Below are positions 22,800-34,924 of a DNA stretch of 64,000 nt, in pieces. Below the pieces are notes generated by a model that saw only the letters and a list, made by a program, of their open reading frames with translations, made no database searches and was not told the origin of the DNA. Position 1 is the first letter of the stretch. The number at the start of each line of letters is the position of its first letter. Source of the DNA: Agaricus subrufescens (lineage: Eukaryota; Basidiomycota; Agaricomycetes; Agaricales; Agaricaceae); assembly GCA_029945375.1 (NCBI GenBank), contig CM057059.1, positions 2,418,001 to 2,482,000 of the forward strand, given 5' to 3'. A program made the translations under genes and the position numbers.

Positions 22800-23239
22800 A
22801 GGGGGTTGATTGGAGTAAAAAGGAGATTAGGAGCAGGGTAGGATGGGTGCTATAGCTATTCATGCTCAAAAACATCCAGGCTGCTTGCCTTATATGGTAA
22901 ATTGACGCCCAAGAAACCTCTTCGCAAGTTGGTTGAATACACCATACTGCTTTACTAACAGTCATGCTACTTCTACATGGCGTACGAAACATGTCATAAA
23001 TGTACCCCATTGCTAAACGAGCCGACAGGCAAGTCAGTCTACAATCTGTCACACGTCAGTCTCGTCTACGATGGCAGATCAACGTTTCTACTTCGGAACG
23101 AGCATACAATGCCAAGTGCAGCGTTATCAGCGCATCCACTATTGCAGGCGAAATGTGCGCTAATCAAAATAGCTGGAGGACGCCAGTCAGATTGAAATGT
23201 CCTCAGGGCAACTTGGCGTTGGGTTTAAGATCTTGGGGG
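22800..23239. other. Intergenic, no gene seen
   Basis: The gap lies between the kinase start and the inferred UPF2 stop, both on minus. It holds the kinase promoter and the 3' end of UPF2. Open frames on plus here are antisense shadows with no family resemblance. Confidence 0.45.
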
Positions 23240-26200
23240 TTATCCATTGTACCGTATTTTGATTGCACCAGCCCTGTTACGGGATTCAAGTGCTGGGAAG
23301 GATTAGCGTAGCATTCGATTTCATGATCAATTTGACTCACCTTTCCATTCCTCGGCCTCCTCACGCTGTTCATAGTCGAGCACAAGGCGCTTCAGTTGTT
23401 GTTGTTCAACCTTGTCCTGCAGCTGAGCACTACGCGTATGTATGGCCAGAGCAGAAGTAGCCGGTATAGCTAGCTGGCGAGCCTACATGGAATGAGAATC
23501 GTCGCCTGTGATAAGAATTTTACGTTACTCACGAGCTGCTTATTTCCGCGCTTTGTAACAACAGTGAAGTTCATCGTTTTGCTGCCCTCCACGTCTTTGG
23601 CATCCTCTTCCTCCTCGCCATCGTCAATATTTTTCTTCTTTCTGAGCGCTGGAGGAAGAACAGCCGAATCCCAAAGCGCCAAAGCCGTTCGCTTGTCGAT
23701 TTTTCTCGACTCTGCAGAAGTATCAGTGACAAGTTTGGCCAACTCCTTCGCAAACTCTGTATCAGCCTCTTCTGAAGGCCCGAAGTACTCCTGATTATTG
23801 TTGTTCGCTGACAGAACGATTTCCTCATCAGGGGATGGAGCACGTTCACCGACCTGCAGTAGTTCAGTATGACTCTTCGTAACAAATCAAGTAACACATA
23901 CCGGTGAGTCATGGCTTTCTTCCTCCTCATCTATGGCATCATCTTCACCATCGTTATCGTTTGAACGCTTCTCGTCATCATTATCACTTTCCTCTCCGCT
24001 TTCATCTGTATGTCCTAGCCAACATGTCAGACGTAGAACTGCGGGAGGATACGTCTTACTGACCTGCGACTTGATAAGCAGAGTTATACATCTCATCCAC
24101 AGCGATTGCAGCTTCTTCGAGATCTTTGGCCATTTGAAATTTAGGGCGCACCGCCTGTCATTGATAATGATAATGAAACGATAAAACAATAAGACAAATT
24201 AGATGCTCAGTTATAAATGTGAAACTAACCTCTAAGGAATCGGACAACATGAAGTCAACATCCATCGGAATGGGCTCTTTGCACAAAACGTAGTACTGTA
24301 CTGAAAATTAGGAATACTTTAGCGGTAGTAGATGATTTGACAGACCTGGAAGAATGTCAGGAAGTTGTCCAATTTTTTCTTCTGCGTGCCACGGTCGAAA
24401 CACATTCCACAAGTGTCCAGAAGAGCGCATACGAGTCTAACGCGGAAGAAATCGTCTGGCATGTCCAAGGCAACCGGTTGTCCACGCAATACTCGCCCAT
24501 CCTCTGTGAACCACTACTTATTATACGTCCAAAATCAGAATGACAGAATAACTCACGATGACCGAAGGTAACGATTGACCAAAGGGTGTCAAAAATTATG
24601 CTGGAGCTGAACATGCGATAATTATAGAGCTCCCCCAAAAACTTGATTGTCGCTATTCTTTTTTGATTGGCACTGTAAACATTCTGCTCGAGGCCTCGCC
24701 TTATATCTTCCAGGATTTGGTCGACGACAGAGAAGGAAAAGGCTGGACGATAACGTTGCAAGTCATAGGTCAACATCGCTAGCAAGGAGATGTTACTATA
24801 TTTGATTTTCCAAGGCTTGGTGAAAACTTTGTGTAGAACCAATTTGACTTCTTCGTTATCCCAGTCCAGCTTCCGCACCAGCTTGAGGACCTTGTCTATC
24901 GTCTTCTTGGCAAGAACGTCATGGACAAGGTGGCGAATAAATAGTTCTATCGGACTGCGATGCTTTTCTTGCTTAGGGGCACGTTCCGGGGGATTGCACT
25001 GCACCCAATCCAGGTTAGGCAGGTCTCGTGTCGTTGAATCATTATGTATGTACGCACTTGGTAGTAGGCATTTTCCAGCAAAAGGATCTGGCGCTGATCA
25101 AAGTGCTGTATACTTTGCTTACGCCGCATTAACTCAAGCTAGGGAAGGTTGGTACACAGAGTTTCTGAGTCCTAAGCAATGCACTTACCATCGTGCTAAA
25201 ACGCTCCGTAGTCTCTTCGCTTCTCAACAAGAAACGACCGCATCCCTCAAGCAGCATTGCAATGTTATCAATGTTTGTACCGGTGAAGTCATCCAGACAA
25301 ACTTTGAAGATGTGAAGGATGACATGGGAAGGGACAACCCGAAATTTGGTAAGGTGCGAGAAAAAGGTCATGTTCTGTGTTGGATCATTAACATAGCGAA
25401 GGAATAGGGACAAATCGAACCTACCCGCATCCTGAGTTCCGCAAGCTCCTTCACCACATTCTTCTTTCTTTGGAGGTAACGGAACTCATCCTCTAGCTAA
25501 ACGAATCGAGGTTGGTGTACTGCTTTTCGCGAGCAAAGTATATAGACTGCGTACAAGGGATAAGAGATCCGACCCAATGTCTGGCATGTACTTGTTGAGA
25601 GTTGCAACCAATCTTGAATAGTGTGGAAGAAGATCAACTCGGTGTTTCGGGACTTGGCTCAAGCTCTATAGCGTGCTTTATGAGTAGAGAGTCACTAACA
25701 TGTATGAATGAGAGAGACCTTGACAAGGCGCTTACGCGCAGCCTTGGAGTTGAGGAAGGCAAAGTCAATAGCCGCTTGATCAATAAGCGCACGGTTAGTT
25801 GCATCTTGAAGCCGGACGAGTAAGGCTGTCAATAATTGAGATGGACCTTGTGGTGCAAGATGAGGCGAAAGTGGGGGAGAAGCTTTGGTTGATCCCGGGA
25901 CAGGAGTACGGGCTCTGTGCATTTTCAGAAGTAATAAGAAAAATTTAATAGTGGCGTACGTACTCATCCTCCTCCTCAGCGACTGAATCATCTGCGGAAG
26001 CACGAATCTTGGGCGATTGATCATTTTGGAGTTTGTGCAACTCCTCCTCGAGCAGACGAACTTCCTCTTTCTCCTTCTCCTGCTGTATGCGTTGTTGTTC
26101 TTTGTCTTTATCGCTATCATCAGCAACTTCATTCGAACTATCGATCCCCAATACACTGCTTGGGACATAATCTTTTAGATCCTGGACATCTTCATAGAAC

Positions 26201-27573
26201 CTGCGTTCTTCTTCGTCCTCCCACTTCCCTCCTGCTACGATGGTGTCCTCGGAATCATTGAATATGGACCCATGAGTAGAGCCTATTTGTATGGATTCAG
26301 ATTTATGTGATGCCGTAGGCAGACTAGGGAGGGGAAGATACAAAAGCTCTGATAACCTGAAAGAAAGGTAAATTCCGAGTCCCCTGCATACCACATTTAT
26401 GACCACCCACGATTGACAACTAGCGAGAAGCTTTTCGTATCCTTTGGTCATCTTTTCATAGGCCTGCTGACGGTCCTCAAAGATTTCCCCAGAACGAATA
26501 TATGCTTCATGGTTTCGTTTATCTTGTTCTTGCAGACGCTACAAACGATTAATGAGAACGTTAATGCATGGAAAACGAACCTCAAACATACTTTGTGCTC
26601 CATAACTAGCTTCTTGCAAACGTTATCATAGTAACCTTCGCACATGCGTTTGAAGCGGTCACGGATCTCGGGCTCGATAAGTTCCTCTTCCTCGTTTATG
26701 ATAGGCGGAAAGTGTAGGCTATCTTCGCTAGCATCAGATTGAGCAGCAGAAAGGGACCCAGGCTCAGCAGCAACAAGGTTCTGTTTGAGAGTGGCTGGAG
26801 GGACGATACCAAGGAAGGGTCGGGAATAAGATTTAAGAAAAGTGATGAGAAGGGGTAACGAGGATAGACTTGGGTCATTCGAAAGCTTACAATAACGATA
26901 AGAAACAATGGAATGCAGAACAAAATACCACCTACAAGCTCCTTAATCGCCTTCATGATCCATTCTCCACCACTTTTGCCAGGGCTGTCCCGTATGACAC
27001 CGATCAATGACAGCTCCGAACATATGCGAAGGACTGGGCGTTGTCGCAGCACACGTGCGCTATCTTCCTTTTCTCTTTGTTCCGGAGTCAGGCCGTTGAG
27101 ACTTGCCCTAGAAGGCGCGCTAATAGCGGTAGATAACAAAGATACTAATACAGGTGTGAATGATTTCGGAAAGCGACGGTGTAATTGAGAGATAATCTGC
27201 AAAGAGAATGTGAGCTCCCTTCCTCGCAGATGGAAGAAGTCATACTTCGACAGCTCCCCATATATCTTTTTCTGTCTTACAACGTGCGATACCCTCGACA
27301 ACAGCGCCAGCTATTTCGTCAATGTATTTTTCAAGCGACAGAGATTCAATATCCTTTATAATCTGATCTCTGTTTTCTGCGGCCATGGACTGGCGAGTGC
27401 GCTTGATCATAGTTGTGTGACGCTTGAGAGAGGAATCGAGTCTCGACACCTCTTTAATGGAGCGGTCAGAGGGAGATATGATAGTAGAATAGGCGCATGC
27501 CTTGTTGACTAGAGTGGGTGTTGAGCTCCTTGAGCTTGACGCGCTTCTCGTATCGCGCTCTCTCGTCGTCCAT
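23240..27573 (-). CDS. UPF2: UPF2/NMD2 nonsense-mediated decay factor
   Basis: Core factor of nonsense-mediated mRNA decay that bridges UPF1 and UPF3. The start at 27573 gives a short first exon MDDERARYEKRVKLKELN, then SLKRHTTMIKR. Three MIF4G regions are recognisable. The first runs from YIDEIAGAV through IISQLHRRF. The second begins after VPSSVLGI and an acidic linker and includes LLVRLQDATNR. The third has SPIELFIRHLVHDVL, KLDWDNEEVKLVLHKVF and IKFLGELYNYRM. After it come the very acidic UPF1-binding part (DESGEESDNDDE) and a C-terminal helix, LKRLVLDYEQREEAEEWK. The last exon (23292-23240) is inferred from phase. I traced the landmark exons across the gene, but did not resolve every intron. 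It is divergent from the ATRIP-like gene. Confidence 0.93.
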
Positions 27574-27700
27574 TTTAGAGGAGTGGGCCCCGTTCGGAGG
27601 GTCCATGACTGTAATGAGGGGAGTGGACTGTGGCTTATTACATAACGCGCGCCGACATCAGTTTCTAGTCAAGACTTCGTAAATCATCCAACACACCTTC
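27574..27700. promoter_or_regulatory. Shared upstream region, UPF2 / ATRIP-like
   Basis: Only 127 bases lie between the two divergent start codons. Both leaders and promoters must fit here, so a bidirectional promoter is likely. I see no clear TATA box. The call comes from gene geometry. Confidence 0.5.
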
Positions 27701-30700
27701 ATGGAGGATTTCGACGACTACTTCAACGATGACCTCGTGCTGGATGAAGCAACACTCGCTGCTTTGGATCAGGAAGAACAAAAGTTTCTCTCCCGTACTC
27801 AACAACAGCCTGCTGTCACCAAGAAACTGAAAACTTCTAGAGGATGGTCACCCGGAATAGGCAGCCGAACCCGGGAAGATGAGTTTGATGATCTTCCAGA
27901 AATTTCAGTCACCCTCGATGGAAAGTACGGATTTACCGATACTGGCTCGGTCAATAGGCCACTCAATTCGAGCCAGGCGAGGCCCTTGAATCCTCCTCAG
28001 TCCAATCTCAATCTCAATCGACGTGTTGATACTGCCGCTTCGCGTCCTAAACCGACCTTATCTACTCATGTATATCCCGTTCAGCGCCAACCACCCTTTA
28101 ATCCCGATCTACACCCTCCACGACATCGTAGCGTTGATAAGGCTTTACCTGCCCAAAGCAGGCAGACCGGATACCCTAACCAGTCAGGCCTGGAAAAGCA
28201 ACTTGCTGAATTACAAGCACAATTTCGCGAGCTCAAAGATGAAAACGAAAAAATGCACAGCGCTTTACAGGAAGCGACAGAAATAAGGTACACGAAAGAA
28301 GGAGAAGTATCGATCATGCGTAAAAGCATTGAAAAGGTATCTTAGTTTGATGACCACTGTCTTCACATTTGTGTTCACACCACCAAGACAGCAGAACTTC
28401 ATGCTGCAGAAATTACCAGACTGAAGGCCGCTAAACAGGATGCAGACGCCAGGCAAAAACAAATAGAGCGCCAAATGAAGGAAGAGACTGAGAGGCTGAA
28501 AACTCAGTTTATTTTCAAAGTAAGATTCATATCCTAGTTTTGTGTTTCGTTGGCGAGCAAAACAGAGCCTCCTTGCAGCAACAAGAGCTGGAGGCGTCCC
28601 TCCGAAAACCTCCCCTGTCTGCACGCGCAGCTAGAATCATGAAAAATATTCCTGAGACTCCCAGACGTGTTCCGAGCCAAATCACTGCGTGGGTAACAAG
28701 CCAGGGAGGAGAACACAGTACTCCCAGTAAGCCTTCGCACCTGGAACGAAGCCCTAGAAAAAAGGGAAACAGTTATCAGTCTCCGGACTTCAGAAGACCT
28801 GCAGCCCTACCTGGATTTCAGAACTCTTTCATGACGACGCCCTTGAAACTTGGAACAAAAGGTGTAGCGAAGGGGAAAGGGAAAGACGTCAAACGAGAAG
28901 ATCCCTTCGATAATCACCTGCAAATTGCCTCGCCAATACCATTCGCATCTACGCCAATCCTTCACCAGCCTGCAGAGAGCCCACGGGCCAACTTGGATGA
29001 CGTTGTAAATGTCGACGGTCAGATGGATGAAGATGGGGATGTTGTCATGTTTGAAGACGCCAGTGATGAACAGGCAGCGGAAGTGGAAGCTGTCGAACCT
29101 CTTAATCACAAGGTCGAGGTTGGTGTCCGGCATCTTTCATTTTACGATGTCTTATGTTTCGGCAGCTATCTCGGGTCATTTTGATGCACACCCACATAGA
29201 CGCCAGCGAAAGCACCTTTCAGCTGTTAACTGGCCTACCCTTCTCCCAAAAGCTCCCTGACACTCAAATCAAAGAGTGCACTCAAGCCTGTCAAGTGATA
29301 CTAGTCGCTTTATCAAATCCTATAGACGATTCGGATTATCCTGCTTGTACTCATCGGGTCACAAAATATCTCATTCTAATTTTACAGTGCTTAGTCGCAG
29401 CAGAACCTGTAAGCTCTCCTTATTTACCGTCCTCAAAGCTCATCCAACGTATTACAGTGTTTTCCGCTCATTGCTCTACTAAATTTGATTTCCTTCCTTG
29501 CGTCCTCATTACCGAGCCTCAGTAGCGTGCTTTTATCTCACGACAAAGGGGAGAACGGCTCTCTGCTTTTAACAACCTTATGTAGTTTGGCCGAGCAGCT
29601 AGTTGCATCTTCTTCAGCCATCGCAAGAGACAGCACAAGAGAAATGTTATTCCTCCTGGAAAGTCTCTTATGCAGCATGCCCGACGAAGCGGTGACTCGG
29701 TCAGTACCAACCATCGGTGTCAAGGAGTAGAATGATGACTGTCTTATCTTGAAGACTCCCTTTTACATCCAGAGAAATAAATTCTTTGATGGCTTTACTG
29801 AGTGCTTCACAACCACAAGAACTGGTTGAAGCTCTCAGTAGAGTATTAATCATTCTTGCAACCCGTGGGCGCCCATCCTACTCTACTTTGTCTTGCAATG
29901 AATCGTCTTTCAGATGCCTCTGCTTACCCTCAGCTTTCTGCTCCAGCGGAAAGCAACAATGGGGAATACCTCAAAGACTCTCCCCTCATTCACGGATTAT
30001 GCGTCTACTTATTGGATAATTTGGACACAGATTTCAACCGTGTACGTTATCATCCCTCCCTAACAGAGTCCACTCATTGACCGACCACATGTTCGATAGA
30101 TCACAATTGTTCACAGTAATCTCATCGGTTGTCTGGCTCAGATATCCCTAGTTCAGACTGAACATCTCGTTGAGTCCGCCCTAGTGATACCGACTTTGGT
30201 CTACTTTGTCTGCCACTCGGCTATGAAATTATGGAACGCTGATGAGGGTTCTCTTTCCGCATTGCAAGCTCACACGTGAGTTCTTCTATACTGATACTCA
30301 TGTATTCATTTCACAAACGGTTGGTCCTTTGTTCTGATAGCGCAATTCGCGCAATGAACCAGGGCCTCTTCCTTCTACACAATCTTGTGCACGCACCTGA
30401 ACCGTCCATTCGGTTAAATGATAAATTACAGCATTCACCCCATCGTAGTCTCAATAACCTTGTGCATATGTTTGTGGTCAGTTTTGGTCAAATCAGTTAC
30501 TCGGATCCACCGGATTGGATAGACAGAGAAGGTAGAATAGAACTAGAAGGCCTTGTGGGTACGTAATTTAAATTTTTTTTCCTGTTTTCATCTGTTCAAC
30601 TGTTTACAGAACCTGCTCGGGACTTATTGGATCTCGTGATGGATGGTCCTGAGAGTGATAGTGTTTGGGTCGCATACCAAATAGAACCGGAAAACGACAG

Positions 30701-30749
30701 TATGGATGAAGAAGAAATAGAAGCTCGGTTGATGGAAGCTGATATTTGA
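27701..30749 (+). CDS. RAD26: ATRIP/Rad26-like DNA-damage checkpoint protein
   Basis: Likely partner of the ATR/Rad3/Mec1 checkpoint kinase. Ten exons (27701-28336, 28388-28519, 28579-29118, 29166-29408, 29458-29699, 29755-29864, 29914-30041, 30100-30275, 30341-30558, 30610-30749) join in phase to 854 residues. The N-terminus is acidic (MEDFDDYFNDDLVL), as in ATRIP proteins that bind RPA. A coiled coil follows from about residue 165 (LEKQLAELQAQFRELKDEN) through MKEETERLKTQFIFK and QQELEASL. The rest is a helical, weakly conserved region, starting near SRVILMHTHIDAS. The acidic tail is EEEIEARLMEADI. The call rests on N-terminal layout and coiled-coil resemblance; these proteins diverge fast. 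Confidence 0.78.
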
Positions 30750-30855
30750 ATTTGAAGTAACAATACTATTTAACCGATACATGCACCTCTCGCCTCCCTA
30801 ACCATTTATTTTCCAGGGTATAACATACGTGTAATCTCATAAATATATCCCAATA

Positions 30856-32142
30856 TCAAGTGCAAAAAATGGTACCAATGGAAATTCCCTCATATGGGCC
30901 GAGCTTTGGGGACGCGTATTGAGTACATCATCAGTTTCAAAATTGAGACAGCTCGCTCACATGGTCCAAAATGTTGCCTACAAAAATGTTTGGCACTGTC
31001 TTGATGGTGCACTGGTCGTCAGTGGCGTTATCGTCACCTATTTAAATCGTTTGAATACAAGGAACCCGATTGACATTTCTCGAGACAGCGCCTACCAGAA
31101 CAAGCCACTGCATTTCCGGGGGAAGTGATGTGGACTTCTCCAGCGGGGTGCCCGTATCCCAAGAAACGGCCTGGTACAATTGGAATAATGTCCTTTTCAT
31201 TATTGATGCGCTTGAAATTGGGGACCTGGTCAAAATCACGTTTAGCAATGTGGTCAACTTCTATCAGAAGGATTTCTACCTTTGAATCTACAAGACTGGC
31301 CCAAGCGGGATTTCCGACCCGTGGTGTACCATATGTAAACGCATTGATGTTGGCCGAGGGAAGGTTTAACTTAAAGTAAACCGCATCCAATTCTGCCAAT
31401 GCACCACCGAGTGAGTGGCCCACCTATGTTCAATGTGTTACAACTTTACTGGACGTGGCAAGTGAGGTACTTACGCATGTAACACTGTTGGTTCCATGAG
31501 CCGACATCAGGCGTTTTACCTCGGCTAAAATTTTCGAAGCCGTCATGGCGTGTTGATCTTGGAAACCATCATGGACTTGGACATCGGAGGAGACACCAGG
31601 GAAAAGCGAGGTATTTAGAGAGTCCAATATGACCTCAGCGTCTGTCAAGACAGATAAGCTATGATGTATTTTCAGTTGCGTTGTCGTCTCAAGTACTCGA
31701 GTCTTTGCTTACAACTGTGTCGGGTCAGTACCCTCATGTCCGACGACAATGGTATTTTGTGTTGGCCAATAACCAACAAAATCTTGTTTGAAAATCAATT
31801 CGGGTCTAAGGCGATGGGTTCGTCAACACTTACATATTTGGATGGCGTTACCGTCACCACCGATTAAGGTGGGTTGGAAATCTGGGACAGCATCACAAGC
31901 CTCTATCGTGATTTTTTTAACATTTTACGGAATGCACCACAAGATGTAAGCGTACCTCCACATGCCCAGCCCTGCAGACGGCTGGTCGGACAGTAGGCAG
32001 CCCGAGCGAATTGCGTGAAAGGAGCAAAGCTGGCGAGTTGAGAGCTGGATACAGGTGTCGTAGACCTCTCTTGCAACTGAACTGCCGGGGCAGCGATCGC
32101 AGAGGCAACTGCAGCAGCCAGAACAAGGAAAAGTTTGACCAT
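30856..32142 (-). CDS. Secreted class 3 lipase
   Basis: Fungal triacylglycerol lipase of Pfam Lipase_3. The start at 32142 gives a signal peptide (MVKLFLVLAAAVASAIAAP). The mature part has ARAAYCP, VVGHEGTDPTQFLSVL (lid region), the nucleophile elbow VGHSLGGALAELDAVYF, and TYGTPRVGNPAW. NNEKDIIPIVPGRFLG holds the likely catalytic Asp. The last short exons carry ILDH and LGPYEGISIGT, giving the catalytic His; stop at 30856. The Ser-Asp-His triad is complete. One intron (31226-31279) is 54 bases and stop-free. The stop is 106 bases from that of the convergent ATRIP-like gene. Its role is extracellular lipid breakdown. Confidence 0.92.
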
Positions 32143-33418
32143 TTCTGTCTGGAGCCTCTACATCCCACCGAGTGGCTAGTGCTTAAATACCTACCACCAA
32201 GGAAACCGTTCCATAGACTCTTCGAGTCAATAGGTCACCATATGTTTCTATTCACTTGCAGTTGCCTTTGAGATCCTTCTGATCTAAACACATGCTATGC
32301 GCTGTGATACTAGTGCATGGCCATGGTAATAATCACAAGCATCCATATGTGTGATTGAAACTTGGTTTCGGAGTAATTGAGCCAAGTAATCAAGTGGACG
32401 CTCGCCCGCATGGGCAGTTCCAGGGCATTCGGGACATTTCCTGAGTATGGCAACCCATTTAAGGCGAATATGTACAATTTCATCGTTGTCTATTGTTGGA
32501 AGTGTCATATGAAGCTAAAACATTCGAGGTGATATACCTAAAATAGATAGATGGTTGTGACGACCCTGATCCTCAATTCAAACAAAGGAACTAGTTAGAA
32601 TCTCCGGTGGGAGAAAAAAGTCGAATCAAGGCCTTGTGATCCCGTTTTTCTTCATATCGATAACGAGAAAAGGGCAAATCGAGGACTGGTGTCTGGTTCT
32701 TTCTCAGCAGTGACATATTGTGTGTATAAGGATCGATCAGGTATACATTGCAATGGAGGTGAGTGTCGAGAGGTTCTGTAATCTGATGATATTATGGGCT
32801 TCCTAATCACGAGTAATCGATGACTGGGAGATGTCAACGTGTTGTTACTGATACCAATGTGATATTCATTGATTGCGCACGGAAGGATCCATGAATCACC
32901 ATCCGGGGAATTCATTCGAGAAGGCGGAAATCGGGTTTAAGGCGAGCAATTTTGAGTGTCGGTACGGCGCTCTTACCCCAAGAGGAATTACGGTTTGCGT
33001 CCATTTTTTTCAACAGGTTTAAAAAAAGAAAACTGCGCATAAAGGCGTCAGTGGCATCCGAAACAATAGAAAAAAACAATCAGGGTCTGTCCCGCCGCTG
33101 GGCCCACTTGGCCATAAACATAGGCACAGGGTGAGTAACGTGCTAGACCGTAAGGTTAGAGGGCAAGTGGGATTCTAGAAATGCCGTTGGTGGAGGCCTG
33201 CCTTTAGGTTTCTGGAAAAGGCAATCTCGCGCCGGACGCCACAAGGACAGATCGGGCAAGAATGTGCGGGGCCGTTGCAATTGGAAAGTGAGTCCATTAC
33301 TTACGTAACTTTCCCAAATAATACGCATCGCACCGTCCAGCTGGCCATCAACTCTTCCCCTGGAGGCCCAAACCAATCAGTCGCTGGTCTTGTCCGATCA
33401 TCCGACAGACCTTGCACG
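32143..33418. other. Intergenic, no gene seen
   Basis: The gap of about 1.3 kb separates the divergent lipase and amidohydrolase-like genes. Short frames on both strands show no recognised motif or consistent splice extension. It should contain the two promoters. Confidence 0.5.
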
Positions 33419-34600
33419 ATGAGTACCAAGCCGCCCTCGCTGCAAGGACGGCGCAATCCCGCCAAACAGCTGCCTCGCCTCCCTCTGTCCGCCTTTACGC
33501 CTCCGAACACTGGAACCTCGGACAAGTTCCCCCTGCCACCCAGCCCTAGCTCGATCCACCCCGACAAAGTTATTGATGCAAATATCGTTGGAGACCCTGA
33601 TCTGTCCAAGTGGCGAAAAGAAGCTGGCGAGACCCTTGGTAGCCGCATATATGGTGTAGTACTCTCAACATTACCTGACGAGATAAGCGCCGTACCTAAG
33701 GAGTGAGCCTTCTTACTCAATTTGTTGAATTCATCCTGAATTACGGAATTGAGCGATTCAGAATAGGAAATGTCAAAGTCGTATCTACGATGATAGGCTT
33801 CAGTGCGGGCGACACAACGTCTGCATCGGCTGCGACAGAAGCGGTGGGCAAGAGCGCGGTGCCGGTTTCGTTTTCGACTGTGTTTACGAGATCGACGCCC
33901 GAAAGCGTGTCTGCATTGCGGCATGTCCTCGAAAAGGGTAGACCTGTAGACGTGGAGATCTCGGCTGATGGATCGCTCGAGGGACTCGAAGAATTTTTGT
34001 TGGAATGTACCAAAGGTATGGATAGTGCAAAGATCCCCCCGATCATTTTATGTGAGTGGATACGATGACGCCCGGCATTATTGTATCTAAAAAGGACCAC
34101 AGCGAATATCCTGCCCCCTCCTCACGACTTTGAGCTGCCGATTGTCAAGCTGATGAACCACCCGAGTTACCGCGCATACCAGGCACAAATAGCGGAGCTG
34201 TCGCTCTTTTCGTTTGTTTCTATCAAATACATACCACCAATGTGGGGGATGGCCACGCCATCAACGCTCGAGCCGAACACAACAATAGAAAGCTCAGGGG
34301 CAAACGAGCAGCAGGAATGGAAGCGGAGAATCAAGATGTACCGTGCGTGTGTGGTATCGTGTGAGAGTGATGATGTGGATTCTGATTTGTTCTGTCCTGT
34401 CAGTTGGGCCTTGCATCGAGGCATTTGGGTACGAGCGGATCCTGTTTGGATCGTCGTCGCCGCGCGCGTCGTCTGCGGCGTCGAGGGCGGGAGACTGGTA
34501 CGGGGTGGCGCGGGAGACGATTGCCGAAATCGGGCTGGAGCAGGAAGCGCTGGACTGTGTATTCTCGGCAAATGCAGAAGCTGTGTATGGAAGAAAATGA
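33419..34600 (+). CDS. Amidohydrolase-like TIM-barrel protein
   Basis: Four exons, the first 33419-33702 and the second starting at 33762; I phased the joins by hand. The N-terminus is Pro-rich and basic. The C-terminal part has CIEAFGYERILFGSSSP, GDWYGVARETIAEIGLEQEALDCVF and ANAEAVYG. That is the usual end of amidohydrolase-2 family proteins, where the second-shell helix and the ANA-RVY motif close the barrel. I do not see the HxH metal motif of strand 1, so enzyme activity is uncertain and a non-catalytic member is possible. The final exon starts after the acceptor near 34400. Confidence 0.6.
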
Positions 34601-34924
34601 ATATATCGGTTTCTTTGTTCGAATGACCATAAAAGGCAGCTGGGTGTTACATAAGCGGTGATGGGGGCGAGGGCAGTGATCGGGCCCGTCAGCGATCGCG
34701 CGTGCTGGTGGCGATCGCGCAGCGGGAGGGCGTGGCGGGGGCTGCTGTGGGCCCATGGGGAGTCTTGTGGGCGCCGGTGTGCGGGCGGCGGCTGGCGGGC
34801 ACGTGACTGGGCAGCGAGGGCTCGACTGGCAGGTTGTGGGTCCTCGTCGACCGCTGATAGCCTAACAAGGCATCGCCCTATTTAATCTCCCCCATCCACC
34901 CTTCCTTCTTTCCCCCACAGGCCC
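34601..34924. other. GC-rich intergenic region
   Basis: This 324-base stretch contains GC-rich, G-biased sequence (about 34680-34860) and then a C- and T-rich run just before the next start codon. It probably holds the promoter and leader of the following gene. No gene is seen. Confidence 0.45.
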
